Of a DNA stretch of 64,000 bases, positions 34,025-42,678 are shown piece after piece. Numbering within the stretch: the first letter of the stretch is position 1; each line of letters begins with the position of its first letter. The position numbers and the translations under genes are program-made. The notes under the pieces are model-generated. The model saw only the letters and a program-made list of their open reading frames with translations, was not told the origin of the DNA and searched no databases. Source of the DNA: CAWGQN01 sp963824885 (GTDB taxonomy: Bacteria > Actinomycetota > Actinomycetes > Actinomycetales > Microbacteriaceae); NCBI GenBank assembly GCA_963824885.1, contig CAWGQN010000002.1:248001-312000 (forward strand). Reading direction: 5' to 3'.

Positions 34025-35563
34025 GTGCGCGTGAAGCTTGAGCTGCGCGGTATTACGAAGCGCTTCGGCGCGCTCGTAGCAAATGATTGCATTGATCTCG
34101 TCGTGGAGTCCGGGGAAATTCACGGACTCCTCGGCGAGAATGGTGCCGGCAAGTCGACCCTCATGAATGTCCTTTACGGACTGTCTCGAGCCGACGACGG
34201 CCACATTCTTCTCGATGACGCGGTTCAGGACTTTTCCGGCCCCGGCGATGCGATGGCCGCCGGAATCGGTATGGTTCATCAGCACTTCATGGTGATCCCG
34301 GTCTTCACGGTCGCTGAGAACGTCATGTTGGGCCACGAGCAGACGACCCGCGGCGGTCGGCTCGACGTGAGCGCGGCTCGAGCGCGCGTTCGGGAAATCT
34401 CACGACGCTTTGGCTTCGATATTGATCCGGACGCGGTCGTGGGAGAGCTTCCGATTGGTGTCCAGCAACGCGTAGAAATTATCAAGGCTCTGTCTCGCAA
34501 GGCTCGCGTGCTCGTCTTCGACGAGCCAACCGCGGTTCTGACTCCCAACGAAACCGACGAACTCATTGGCATCATGAGCCAATTGCGCGACGTGGGCACG
34601 GCGATCGTGTTCATCACACACAAGCTCCGTGAGGTTCGTGCAATCGCTGATCGTATTACCGTCATGCGGCGTGGAAAAGTGGTGGGCAGCGCAGCGCCGA
34701 GCGCGACGGCCGCCGAGCTTGCGGCCATGATGGTCGGACGCACTGTCGCACTGACCGTTCCGAAAGGGCCGGCTCAACCCCGTGGCGTCGCGCTCACCGT
34801 TTCGAATCTGTCGGTCGTCGATTCAACGGGACAGCGGGTTGTCCGCGATGTCAGCTTCGAGGTGCGCGCTGGAGAAATTATGGTCATCGCGGGCGTCGAG
34901 GGAAACGGGCAGACCGAACTAACCGAGGCGCTGTTAGGGATTCAATCGCGCGTCGAGGGCGATATTCGTCTCGATGGTCGGTCATTGCGCGGCCTCAGCG
35001 TCCGAAAAATTCTCGATGCCGGTGTCGGATTCGTTCCAGAGGATCGCACCGTTGACGGCCTCGTGTCCGCCTTTACAATTGCCGAAAATCTCATTCTCGA
35101 CAGAGTAAATCGTGCGCCGTTTGTCCGTGCCGGAACCCTTCGACGGGGACGCGTGGCCGCGTTCGCGTCCGCACGCATTGACGAATTCGACATTCGAGCG
35201 GACGGCGCATCGACGCTCGTCAAAACGCTATCGGGCGGCAACCAGCAAAAGGTCGTTCTCGCTCGCGAACTCAGCCGTACGCTCCGCTTGTTTGTTGCCG
35301 CGCAGCCAACGCGCGGAATCGACGTGGGGTCAATCGAATTCGTCCACCGACGAATCATTGCGACACGCGACCGCGGGGTTCCCGTTGTCGTGGTGTCGGC
35401 AGAACTCGACGAAGTGACGGCGCTCGCGGATCGAATTGCGGTGATGTACCGGGGATCGATCGTCGGCATCGTGCCGGGTACCACGCCACGAGAGGTTATC
35501 GGCCTCATGATGACGGGCGAGATGCCTGACGGATTTGCGCGGGACGCGAAAGGAACAGCATGA
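34025..35563 (+). CDS. Nucleoside ABC transporter ATP-binding protein (two ATPase domains)
   Basis: The 512-residue protein has two fused ATPase domains. The first has Walker A GENGAGKST, MVHQHF at the Q-loop and VFDEPTAVL. The second has the degenerate Walker A VEGNGQTE and the signature LSGGNQQKVVLARE, as in YufO/NupA and ribose-type transporters. It powers the uptake of nucleosides. GTG 34025 or GTG 34031 may be the start. The end overlaps the permease start as ATGA. Confidence 0.93.
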   Translation: MRVKLELRGITKRFGALVANDCIDLVVESGEIHGLLGENGAGKSTLMNVLYGLSRADDGHILLDDAVQDFSGPGDAMAAGIGMVHQHFMVIPVFTVAENVMLGHEQTTRGGRLDVSAARARVREISRRFGFDIDPDAVVGELPIGVQQRVEIIKALSRKARVLVFDEPTAVLTPNETDELIGIMSQLRDVGTAIVFITHKLREVRAIADRITVMRRGKVVGSAAPSATAAELAAMMVGRTVALTVPKGPAQPRGVALTVSNLSVVDSTGQRVVRDVSFEVRAGEIMVIAGVEGNGQTELTEALLGIQSRVEGDIRLDGRSLRGLSVRKILDAGVGFVPEDRTVDGLVSAFTIAENLILDRVNRAPFVRAGTLRRGRVAAFASARIDEFDIRADGASTLVKTLSGGNQQKVVLARELSRTLRLFVAAQPTRGIDVGSIEFVHRRIIATRDRGVPVVVVSAELDEVTALADRIAVMYRGSIVGIVPGTTPREVIGLMMTGEMPDGFARDAKGTA

Positions 35564-36789
35564 GCACTCGTGTTGACGACCCTCACCGCCGATTGCGACC
35601 CGAAACCGTTGTGCGGGACATTCTCGCGGGAAGCGGTGTTATCTCAATTGTGGCGGTCATTCTCGCGCTCGCGGCGGGTGCGGTTCTGATCGCCGTGACT
35701 GATCGCGCGGTGCAAAATTCTGCCGCGTATTTCTTTTCTCGTCCGTTCGACACGGTCGAGGCACTAGGGCGCTCGATTGCCGGCGCCTATTCGGCCCTGT
35801 TCCAAGGATCGATCATTAACTTTCGCAAAGATAATTTTGCCGAGGCGGTGCAGCCCCTCGGGGCAACAATGACCTTTGCGACCCCGGTGATTGCTGCCGG
35901 ACTGGGTGTCGGCGTCGCGTTCCGCGTGGGCTTGTTCAACATTGGCGGTCGCGGACAGATTCTCATTGGGGCGGCGTGTGCGGGGTGGGTGGCGTGGTCG
36001 TTTGTTCTGCCCCCCGGAATTCACCTCGCGCTGGCCGGCCTCGCGGGAGTCGTCGGAGCGGCCCTCTGGGGGGGAATCGCCGGACTTCTCAAGGCGCGAA
36101 CGGGAGCCCACGAGGTCATTGTGACGATCATGTTGAACTACATTGCGTTCTATTTGGTCGCGTATTTATTGCGCACTCCCGGGGCGCTGCAAGCGCCCGG
36201 CGCGACCAATCCAAAGTCTCCGCCGACGGCTCCTTCCGCGATTTTTCCGCCTATTTTTGAGTCCGGGCCGCTCAACCTCTCGTTCATTGTCGTCATTGTC
36301 GTGACTCTCGCGGTGTCGTGGCTACTCAATAGGTCGAGCCTCGGTTTTCGGTTTCGCGCGGTGGGTATCAACTCCCACGCGGCACGAGTCGCGGGGATCA
36401 ATGTCAAGAATATGTACGTGTACGCGATGCTGATTTCTGGCGGCCTCGTCGGATTCGCGGGCGTTACTCAAGTGTTGTCGAGCGTCACGACCGGCTTTGG
36501 TTCCGGGATCGACGCGGGCATCGGGTTCGATGCGATTACCGTTGCGCTCCTAGGGAGATCGAAGCCGTTGGGCATCTTTGCGGCCGGCATATTGTTTGGC
36601 GCGTTCAAGGCGGGCGGATTCGCAATGCAAGCCTCACAGGGGATTCCCGTCGACATTGTGCTGGTTATTCAAGCGCTCATCGTGCTTTTCATCGCGGCAC
36701 CGCCTCTCGTGCGCGCAATTTTTAGGCTCCCTGCGCCGAGCGCACGAGTGACAATCCCGCGCGGGCGCGAAGTGGGGGCCGCGAAATGA
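35560..36789 (+). CDS. Nucleoside ABC transporter permease (first subunit)
   Basis: The 409-residue membrane protein has about ten hydrophobic segments. Family motifs are FRVGLFNIGGRGQILIGA and the EAA-like coupling segment RTGAHEVIVTIMLNYIA, with IGFDAITVALLGRSKPLG near the end. It is the NupB/YufP type. Short overlaps with the ATPase gene before it and the permease after it indicate one transcript. Confidence 0.92.
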   Translation: MSTRVDDPHRRLRPETVVRDILAGSGVISIVAVILALAAGAVLIAVTDRAVQNSAAYFFSRPFDTVEALGRSIAGAYSALFQGSIINFRKDNFAEAVQPLGATMTFATPVIAAGLGVGVAFRVGLFNIGGRGQILIGAACAGWVAWSFVLPPGIHLALAGLAGVVGAALWGGIAGLLKARTGAHEVIVTIMLNYIAFYLVAYLLRTPGALQAPGATNPKSPPTAPSAIFPPIFESGPLNLSFIVVIVVTLAVSWLLNRSSLGFRFRAVGINSHAARVAGINVKNMYVYAMLISGGLVGFAGVTQVLSSVTTGFGSGIDAGIGFDAITVALLGRSKPLGIFAAGILFGAFKAGGFAMQASQGIPVDIVLVIQALIVLFIAAPPLVRAIFRLPAPSARVTIPRGREVGAAK

Positions 36790-38078
36790 ACCGCCTCATT
36801 GCGCGGCGCATTCATTCAACCCGAGCGTCCGGAGCGCGTGATACGAGGGTTGTCACACGCTCGCGGTTGCCGATAACGCTGGGAGTGTGCGCGCTCGTCG
36901 CGGTCGTCATATTTGTCGTGTTCGGTCGAGATGGGTTGAGCAGCTTTCGCATCTCGACCGACGCCGATCTGGTTCAGGTCCCGATTTTCGAGCTGCCCAG
37001 TCGCCTCACGGGCGCGTGCGCGGCCGGAATTCTCGTGATCATTGCAGTCGCGTCGTTCGCCGTGGGACGAACACGGCGCACTGCACGCCTCTGGATCGTT
37101 TCGAGCTTTGGCCTGGTGTTTTTCATTGGATTCTTGACGTGGGCCGCGGTCGGTGCGACGGTGCCCGTGTACGGTCTCGTCGTGGGAACAATTACGCTGA
37201 GTGTTCCCCTTGTTTTCGGTGCTCTGGGCGGCGTCATTTCCGAGCGCGTGGGCGTCATTAACGTCGCAATTGAGGGCCAGCTGCTCGCGGGCGCTTTTGT
37301 GTCGGCTCTCGTCGCGTCGATTACGCGGCAGCCGTTTCTCGGTCTCGTCGCCGCACTCGTCGCGGGTGCAATCGTGTCGTTCGTGCTCGCTGCCTTTTCG
37401 ATCAAATACCTTGTCGATCAGGTGATCGTGGGGATTGTTCTCAACGTGCTCGTCGTGGGATTGACGAGCTTCCTCGTCGTTCAGGTACTGACGCCTAACG
37501 CCGCTTTTCTCAATAGTCCACCGCGGTTCGAGCGAATCGATGTTCCAATTCTCGCCGCGATACCGCTCATCGGGCCCGCGATGTTCCGCCAGACAATCGT
37601 CGTGTACATCATGTACGCACTCGTTGCGTTCGTGTATTTTGGTGTCTTTCACACGCGCTGGGGATTACGCTTGCGAGCGGTTGGCGAGCAACCGCAAGCG
37701 GCCGATACGGTCGGAATCTCAGTAAACCGAACTCGATTCTGGAACGTGTTACTCGCCGGTTCGATTGCGGGTCTCGGCGGTGCCTATTACACGCTCAGCG
37801 AGCTGGGAGCATTCGGCAAGGAAATGACGGCCGGTTACGGCTATATTGCGTTGGCGGCGGTGATCTTCGGCCGATGGGATCCGATCAGGGCAACACTTGC
37901 GGCGCTCTTATTCGGATTTGCGACCAACCTTCAAAACATTCTCGGGGTCATTGGTTCGCCCGTTCCGAGCGAATTCATGCTGATGCTTCCGTACGTCGTG
38001 ACAATTGTCGCGGTTGTGAGTTTTGCGGGCCAGGTTCGCCCTCCCGCGGCAGCGGGGACGCCTTATGTCAAGTCGTAG
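36786..38078 (+). CDS. Nucleoside ABC transporter permease (second subunit)
   Basis: The 430-residue permease pairs with the preceding one. The conserved core is SERVGVINVAIEGQLLAGAF, the coupling segment KYLVDQVIVGIVLNVL, GINVNRTRFWN-like VGISVNRTRFWNVLLAGSIA and GYGYIALAAVIFGRWDP. Its N-terminus (about 100 residues) has two extra membrane segments and is longer than in many homologues. The ATG overlaps the preceding stop. Confidence 0.92.
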   Translation: MNRLIARRIHSTRASGARDTRVVTRSRLPITLGVCALVAVVIFVVFGRDGLSSFRISTDADLVQVPIFELPSRLTGACAAGILVIIAVASFAVGRTRRTARLWIVSSFGLVFFIGFLTWAAVGATVPVYGLVVGTITLSVPLVFGALGGVISERVGVINVAIEGQLLAGAFVSALVASITRQPFLGLVAALVAGAIVSFVLAAFSIKYLVDQVIVGIVLNVLVVGLTSFLVVQVLTPNAAFLNSPPRFERIDVPILAAIPLIGPAMFRQTIVVYIMYALVAFVYFGVFHTRWGLRLRAVGEQPQAADTVGISVNRTRFWNVLLAGSIAGLGGAYYTLSELGAFGKEMTAGYGYIALAAVIFGRWDPIRATLAALLFGFATNLQNILGVIGSPVPSEFMLMLPYVVTIVAVVSFAGQVRPPAAAGTPYVKS

Positions 38079-38093
38079 CGAGAGGAGAGCGGA

Positions 38094-39194
38094 ATGAGCG
38101 GCGACCTCTTAAGACTCGAGGACCTTCCCAAGGTCTCGCTTCACGACCACCTCGACGGGGGCGTGCGTCCTCGTACCGTCCTCGATCTTGCACGTGAGAT
38201 CGGGCTGTCGACACCCGAGAGCACGGAAGCGGACCTTGCTCGCTGGTTCGTCCACCGCGCGAGTGCCGGTACGCTCGCTGACTACCTCGCCACGTTCGAC
38301 ATGACGATTGCCGTCATGCAGACTCGCGAAGGCCTCGCGCGCGTTGCACGAGAATACGTCAACGACCTCGGAGACGACGGAGTCGTGTACGGCGAAGTCC
38401 GATGGGCACCCGAACAACACCTCACTCGCGGACTCACTCTCGACGACGCGGTCGATGCGGTGCGCGACGGGCTCGAGCGTGGGAGCGAGGACGTGCGAAA
38501 TCGTACCGGTCACTCGATTCGCGTGACGCAGCTCGTGTCGGCCATGCGGAACGCGCATCGAAGCCGCGAAATCGCCCAGCTCGCACAGTCTCATCTAAAC
38601 GACGGTGTCGTTGGTTTCGACCTCGCGGGAGACGAAGCCGCGTTTGGGCTGAGCGATCACCGCAATGCGTTCGACTTCGCGGCTCGGAACTTTGTGCCGG
38701 TCACCGTGCACGCGGGTGAAGCGGCGGGAACCGAGAGCATCCGTTCGGCGCTCTTCGATGCGCGCGCGCTTCGGCTCGGACACGGTCTCCGCGTGGCCGA
38801 CGATATTGAAATTGTCCGCGAGGACGGTGACTCGACTCACGTCGCTCTTGGCGCGCTCGCGCGGTGGGTGCGGGATCGCCCCATTGCGCTCGAGTTGTGC
38901 CCGACATCGAACGTGCAAACCGGTGCGATTTCGCCCTGGGGCGGTCGGCTTGCGGACCACCCGTTTGATATGCTGTATCGCCTCCAGTTCGCGGTGACGG
39001 TCAACACGGATAACCGATTGATGGGAGCGACAACCCTCTCGCGCGAACTCGGCTTGCTCTCCGACGCGTTCGGTTATGATCGCGACGACATTGAGATATT
39101 CCAGCTGAACGCAGCCGACGCGGCATTCCTTTCGCGCGATGATCGTGATGACCTCATTGACGTCATCCGCTCGGGCTTCGCGAAGGCTCGATAG
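38094..39194 (+). CDS. add: Adenosine deaminase
   Basis: The 366-residue zinc enzyme converts adenosine to inosine. The metal ligands are HDH in VSLHDHLDGG, His in VTVHAGEAAG and Asp in VTVNTDNRLMG. Substrate and catalytic motifs FDLAGDE and LELCPTSNVQTGA are present. GAGAGGAGAG lies just upstream of ATG 38094. As the last gene behind the nucleoside transporter, it would deaminate imported adenosine before phosphorolysis by the PNP at 41.7-42.6 kb. Confidence 0.95.
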   Translation: MSGDLLRLEDLPKVSLHDHLDGGVRPRTVLDLAREIGLSTPESTEADLARWFVHRASAGTLADYLATFDMTIAVMQTREGLARVAREYVNDLGDDGVVYGEVRWAPEQHLTRGLTLDDAVDAVRDGLERGSEDVRNRTGHSIRVTQLVSAMRNAHRSREIAQLAQSHLNDGVVGFDLAGDEAAFGLSDHRNAFDFAARNFVPVTVHAGEAAGTESIRSALFDARALRLGHGLRVADDIEIVREDGDSTHVALGALARWVRDRPIALELCPTSNVQTGAISPWGGRLADHPFDMLYRLQFAVTVNTDNRLMGATTLSRELGLLSDAFGYDRDDIEIFQLNAADAAFLSRDDRDDLIDVIRSGFAKAR

Positions 39195-39205
39195 CGGAGA
39201 GGACA

Positions 39206-39943
39206 TCACCCAAAGAGTTCGGTGAGGGAGTGGCGCGAGTAATTGCCGTCAACGTCTTTTCCCGCAATGCGCACTCGGTTCGTATATTGGTGAACGTCCC
39301 ACCTCGGAAATGAGCCTCGAAGTTGCGGTTCGTGGTCGGGTGTGTGGCCGTTCGGTTGGGCACCCCACGCGGCCCACCACACCCGGACACCGAGGGCAAT
39401 CACGCGCGGCCACGGAGCGTGCCCTCGCGCGTTCCCCGCGTCAATGTAGAGCCACACGCGCTTCGCGGGAATTCCGGTGCGCTGGACCACTCGCAATAGA
39501 AACGCGGCGGTGTCCCGATCCGTTAAGAACACGCCGTTGCTGTCGAGAACCTCGTTGTCGAGTGCGAGAGTGTCGCGATTTCGATCAAAGTTGTGCAAGT
39601 TGTTGACGAAGAAGTCCGCTTGCGCTACCGGTGAAAGTCCCCGCCCCGGAACGTAATAGTGTCCAATTCGAAGACCCGCCGCGCGCGCTCGGTCAACCAT
39701 CGCGCGATAGTGGGGCGAAACGTATTGGGGAGCGACGTTGAAACCGCCCAATTTGATGATCGCAAACTGGGCTCCTTCTCGTCGGACTTGCGCGAAATCA
39801 ATGTCGCGTTGCCACGTTGAAACGTCGACGCCAAACGTTCCACCGTGAGCCGATTGTGTACTTCCGGCACACGACGCCGCGGCGGCGGCAATCGCGATGA
39901 CCGTCGCGGCCCATCTTTTTCCCGCGTGAGTGCGTTGTCGCAT
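39206..39943 (-). CDS. Secreted GH25-type lysozyme
   Basis: The 245-residue protein has an N-terminal signal segment with a Cys (AAAAASCAGS) that could be a weak lipobox. The GH25 barrel is seen in FGVDVSTWQRDIDFAQVR, GHYYVPGRG, the catalytic acid pair in LALDNEV and the terminal WDVHQYT. GH25 enzymes cut the N-acetylmuramyl-beta-1,4-N-acetylglucosamine bond of peptidoglycan. The usual DxE is present as D-N-E. It converges with add, leaving only 11 bases between the stops. Confidence 0.85.
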   Translation of the reverse strand: MRQRTHAGKRWAATVIAIAAAAASCAGSTQSAHGGTFGVDVSTWQRDIDFAQVRREGAQFAIIKLGGFNVAPQYVSPHYRAMVDRARAAGLRIGHYYVPGRGLSPVAQADFFVNNLHNFDRNRDTLALDNEVLDSNGVFLTDRDTAAFLLRVVQRTGIPAKRVWLYIDAGNARGHAPWPRVIALGVRVWWAAWGAQPNGHTPDHEPQLRGSFPRWDVHQYTNRVRIAGKDVDGNYSRHSLTELFG

Positions 39944-40064
39944 TGTTCGGTCCCCTCGACTGTGCGCTGCGATTTTCCACGCCGCGCTCCGCTGTCCCTC
40001 CTACGAAGATCCAGCTCAGTGCCACCATATCGAGGGAGTGGGGAAAACCACGGAACCTTGAACT

Positions 40065-41753
40065 CTACGGGTGCGCCGACGCCACAATTTCGCGCATCGC
40101 GGCACACGCGGCGCTCACGTGGGCCCACGCGCGCACCCGTCGTTCGGCAACGCTGCCCTCGTCGCTTACGGCGTCAACGTAGATTTTCAACTTCGGCTCC
40201 GTGCCACTGGGGCGGATCATCACCCGCACTCCTTGCGAGAGAACGAAGCGCAACACGTCGCTCGGGGGAAAACGTTCGAAACCATTGACAAAGTCGTCGA
40301 TTCTCTCGACAGCGAGGTCGCCAATGGCGTGCGGCGGACGAGTGCGCAGCGTCGTCATGATTCGGGACAGGGACGACACGTCGGTGACACGAATTGAAAC
40401 CTGGTCCGACGCGAAATAGCCGAATCTTTCGGCAAACTGGTCAAGCTTGTCGGCCAGTGTCTCGCCGCGCGCGGCGCTGCGCGCGGCGAGATCGAGAACA
40501 AGCACCGCGGCAGAAATTCCATCTTTATCGCTCACGGTTTCGGGATTGACGAGGTATCCGAGAGCCTCCTCGAATCCAAACACCAGATTGGGAACGCGCG
40601 ACACCCACTTAAATCCCGTAAGGGTCTCTTCGAAACCGAGCCCGTATTCCGGTGCAACGCGCGCCAATGCGGGGGAGGACACGATTGATGCGGCGAGAGT
40701 CCCGCCACCGTGAACCGCGGCCCGTTCGGCAACAAACCATCCCAAAAGAGCCCCCACTTCGTTACCCGTCAAGCGACGATACGTCGCGCGCGCGTCGGCG
40801 TCGGAGACGGCGATTGCAAGCCGATCAGCGTCTGGGTCGTGTGCGATGACGAAATCGGCGCCAACCGCACGAGCCGTTTCATACGACAGGTCGAGCGCTC
40901 CCGGCTCCTCGGGGTTCGGAAAAACGACCGTGGGAAATGACGAGTCGGGTTCAATTTGCTCGCGCACGACGACGGGTTCGACAAAGCCGGCCGCGACGAA
41001 TACGCGCCGCGCAGTGTCCCACCCCACTCCGTGCAGGGCCGTATACACGACCGAGGGTTGAACCGCCGGTCGGGTTGCTATCGACGCGGTCGACCTGACG
41101 TATTCGTCGACAATTGACTCGTCGGCGGCCTCATAGGTGAATGAGCGCGGCAGATCGGGAACACGACGGTGGGTCGCGACGTGGCCAATGTGTGAGGCAA
41201 TTGCGGTGTCGGACGGCGGAATAATCTGCGAACCATGATCCGCACCGCCCAAATACACCTTGAATCCGTTGTCGGCGGCCGGGTTGTGCGAAGCGGTCAC
41301 CATGATTCCCGCGGTCGCGTGAGTGTGTCGAACCGCGAAAGCGAGCACGGGTGTCGGAAGCGGCCGGTTGAACAACACGGCGCGGAGCCCAGCACCAGCC
41401 AGGATCTCGGCGGCATCAGTTGCGAAGACGCGCGAATTCTTTCGTCCATCAAATCCGATCACGACGGACAGAGCGTCGGCACCGCGCGCCCGGTCGGTCA
41501 AGAAGGCCGCGAGTCCGGCTGCGGCTTGAGCGACGAGAACGCGATTGATTCGATTTGGTCCGGCCCCCAACGCACCGCGTATTCCCGCGGTTCCAAACGC
41601 GAGCCTCGAGTCAAATCGCGCGTGCAGTTCGGCGAGCGCACGAGAGGAACCGGATTGCGCGCTCGTCACAAGCGCGTCGAGTTCGGTGCGAGTCTCGGGG
41701 TCGGGGTCTTGAGCGATCCACTCGGTGGCGGCATCGAGAACGGAGTCGGTCAC
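40065..41753 (-). CDS. Phosphohexomutase / phosphopentomutase family protein
   Basis: The 562-residue alpha-D-phosphohexomutase has the substrate start FGTAGIRGALGAGPNRIN and the phosphoserine loop TASHNPAADNGFKVY. The metal loop is DPDADRLAIAV, the sugar loop GFEEALGYLV and the phosphate site RPSGTEPKLKIYV. The length and sequence fit the PgmB-like group, which includes phosphopentomutases. Its coupling to PNP (GTGA overlap) favours ribose 1-phosphate as a substrate. A phosphomannomutase role supporting ManC is the alternative. Confidence 0.88.
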   Translation of the reverse strand: MTDSVLDAATEWIAQDPDPETRTELDALVTSAQSGSSRALAELHARFDSRLAFGTAGIRGALGAGPNRINRVLVAQAAAGLAAFLTDRARGADALSVVIGFDGRKNSRVFATDAAEILAGAGLRAVLFNRPLPTPVLAFAVRHTHATAGIMVTASHNPAADNGFKVYLGGADHGSQIIPPSDTAIASHIGHVATHRRVPDLPRSFTYEAADESIVDEYVRSTASIATRPAVQPSVVYTALHGVGWDTARRVFVAAGFVEPVVVREQIEPDSSFPTVVFPNPEEPGALDLSYETARAVGADFVIAHDPDADRLAIAVSDADARATYRRLTGNEVGALLGWFVAERAAVHGGGTLAASIVSSPALARVAPEYGLGFEETLTGFKWVSRVPNLVFGFEEALGYLVNPETVSDKDGISAAVLVLDLAARSAARGETLADKLDQFAERFGYFASDQVSIRVTDVSSLSRIMTTLRTRPPHAIGDLAVERIDDFVNGFERFPPSDVLRFVLSQGVRVMIRPSGTEPKLKIYVDAVSDEGSVAERRVRAWAHVSAACAAMREIVASAHP

Positions 41754-42577
41754 AAGTGCTCGATGACTCGCGCGAGGAGAGAGCTGATCGACGGCCCCGC
41801 TGCCGCGCCCGCCTCGAGAACGTCGGAGTGATGAAGGGCCGTTGGTTGAATTCCCGCGGCAAAATTGGTAACCAAGGACAATCCCAGGATTTCCATGCCC
41901 GATTGCCGCGCCGCAATCGCTTCGAGGGCGGTCGACATTCCGACGAGGTCGCCGCCAAGGAGTGCGGCCATTCGAACCTCAGCGGGCGTTTCATAGTGTG
42001 GACCACGAAACTGGGTATAGACCCCTTCCGCGAGCGTCGAGTCGACTGAACGAGCAAGATCGCGCAAGCGGCGCGAATACAGGTCGGTGAGATCGACAAA
42101 CGTCGCTCCCTCGACGGGCGAGTTGGCGGTCAGGTTGATGTGGTCGGCAATGAGTACCGGGCGCCCGGGCGCCCAGTCTTTTTTTGTCGACCCGGCGCCA
42201 TTTGTCAAAACCATGATGCGCGCTCCGGCCGCTGCCGCGGTACGAACACCGTGAACAACACGGCGAACACCGTGCCCCTCGTAGTAGTGCGTGCGAGCGC
42301 TCATGACGAGCACGCGTTTTCCGGTGGGGAGTTCAATCGATGTGATCGCGCCCGCGTGTCCGGCGACGGCGGGCGCGCTAAAGCCATCAATTTCGCACGC
42401 CGAAATAGTTGCCGTCGTCTCGCCAATGAGGTGTGCCGAGTCACCCCACCCACTGCCGAGCGTGACCGCAATCTCGTGACGATCAACTCCGGTTCTCTCG
42501 GCGATTTGCGCCGCGGCCGTGCGAGCCACATCGAAGGGATCGGTTTCGGGCGCGTCGAGAGGGTTGGGATCGGCCAT
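41750..42577 (-). CDS. Purine nucleoside phosphorylase
   Basis: The 275-residue trimeric-type PNP splits inosine or guanosine into base and ribose 1-phosphate. Motifs are VTLGSGWGDSA, the phosphate site SARTHYYEG (usually GRxHxYEG), LTNGAGSTKKDWAPG, with Glu and Asn at GPHYETPAEVRM and LVTNFAAGI. It works after adenosine deaminase and before the mutase with which it overlaps. The unusual Ser-Ala in SARTHYYEG does not remove the conserved Arg and His. Confidence 0.93.
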   Translation of the reverse strand: MADPNPLDAPETDPFDVARTAAAQIAERTGVDRHEIAVTLGSGWGDSAHLIGETTATISACEIDGFSAPAVAGHAGAITSIELPTGKRVLVMSARTHYYEGHGVRRVVHGVRTAAAAGARIMVLTNGAGSTKKDWAPGRPVLIADHINLTANSPVEGATFVDLTDLYSRRLRDLARSVDSTLAEGVYTQFRGPHYETPAEVRMAALLGGDLVGMSTALEAIAARQSGMEILGLSLVTNFAAGIQPTALHHSDVLEAGAAAGPSISSLLARVIEHL

Positions 42578-42644
42578 CAGCCCACTCTACTGCGCGAGTC
42601 CTGGGCCGGGGGGCCAACACAAACGCTCGTAGTCGGCACGAGCT

Positions 42645-42672
42645 TTGCCGAATCGACGGACCTTGAGACAAT
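42645..42672 (+). promoter_or_regulatory. Probable leaderless lpdA promoter
   Basis: TTGCCG (42645-42650) and GACAAT (42667-42672) lie 16 bp apart. The ATG of lpdA at 42679 is six bases after the -10, so the transcript would start at the start codon. Confidence 0.5.
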
Positions 42673-42678
42673 GAGCAC

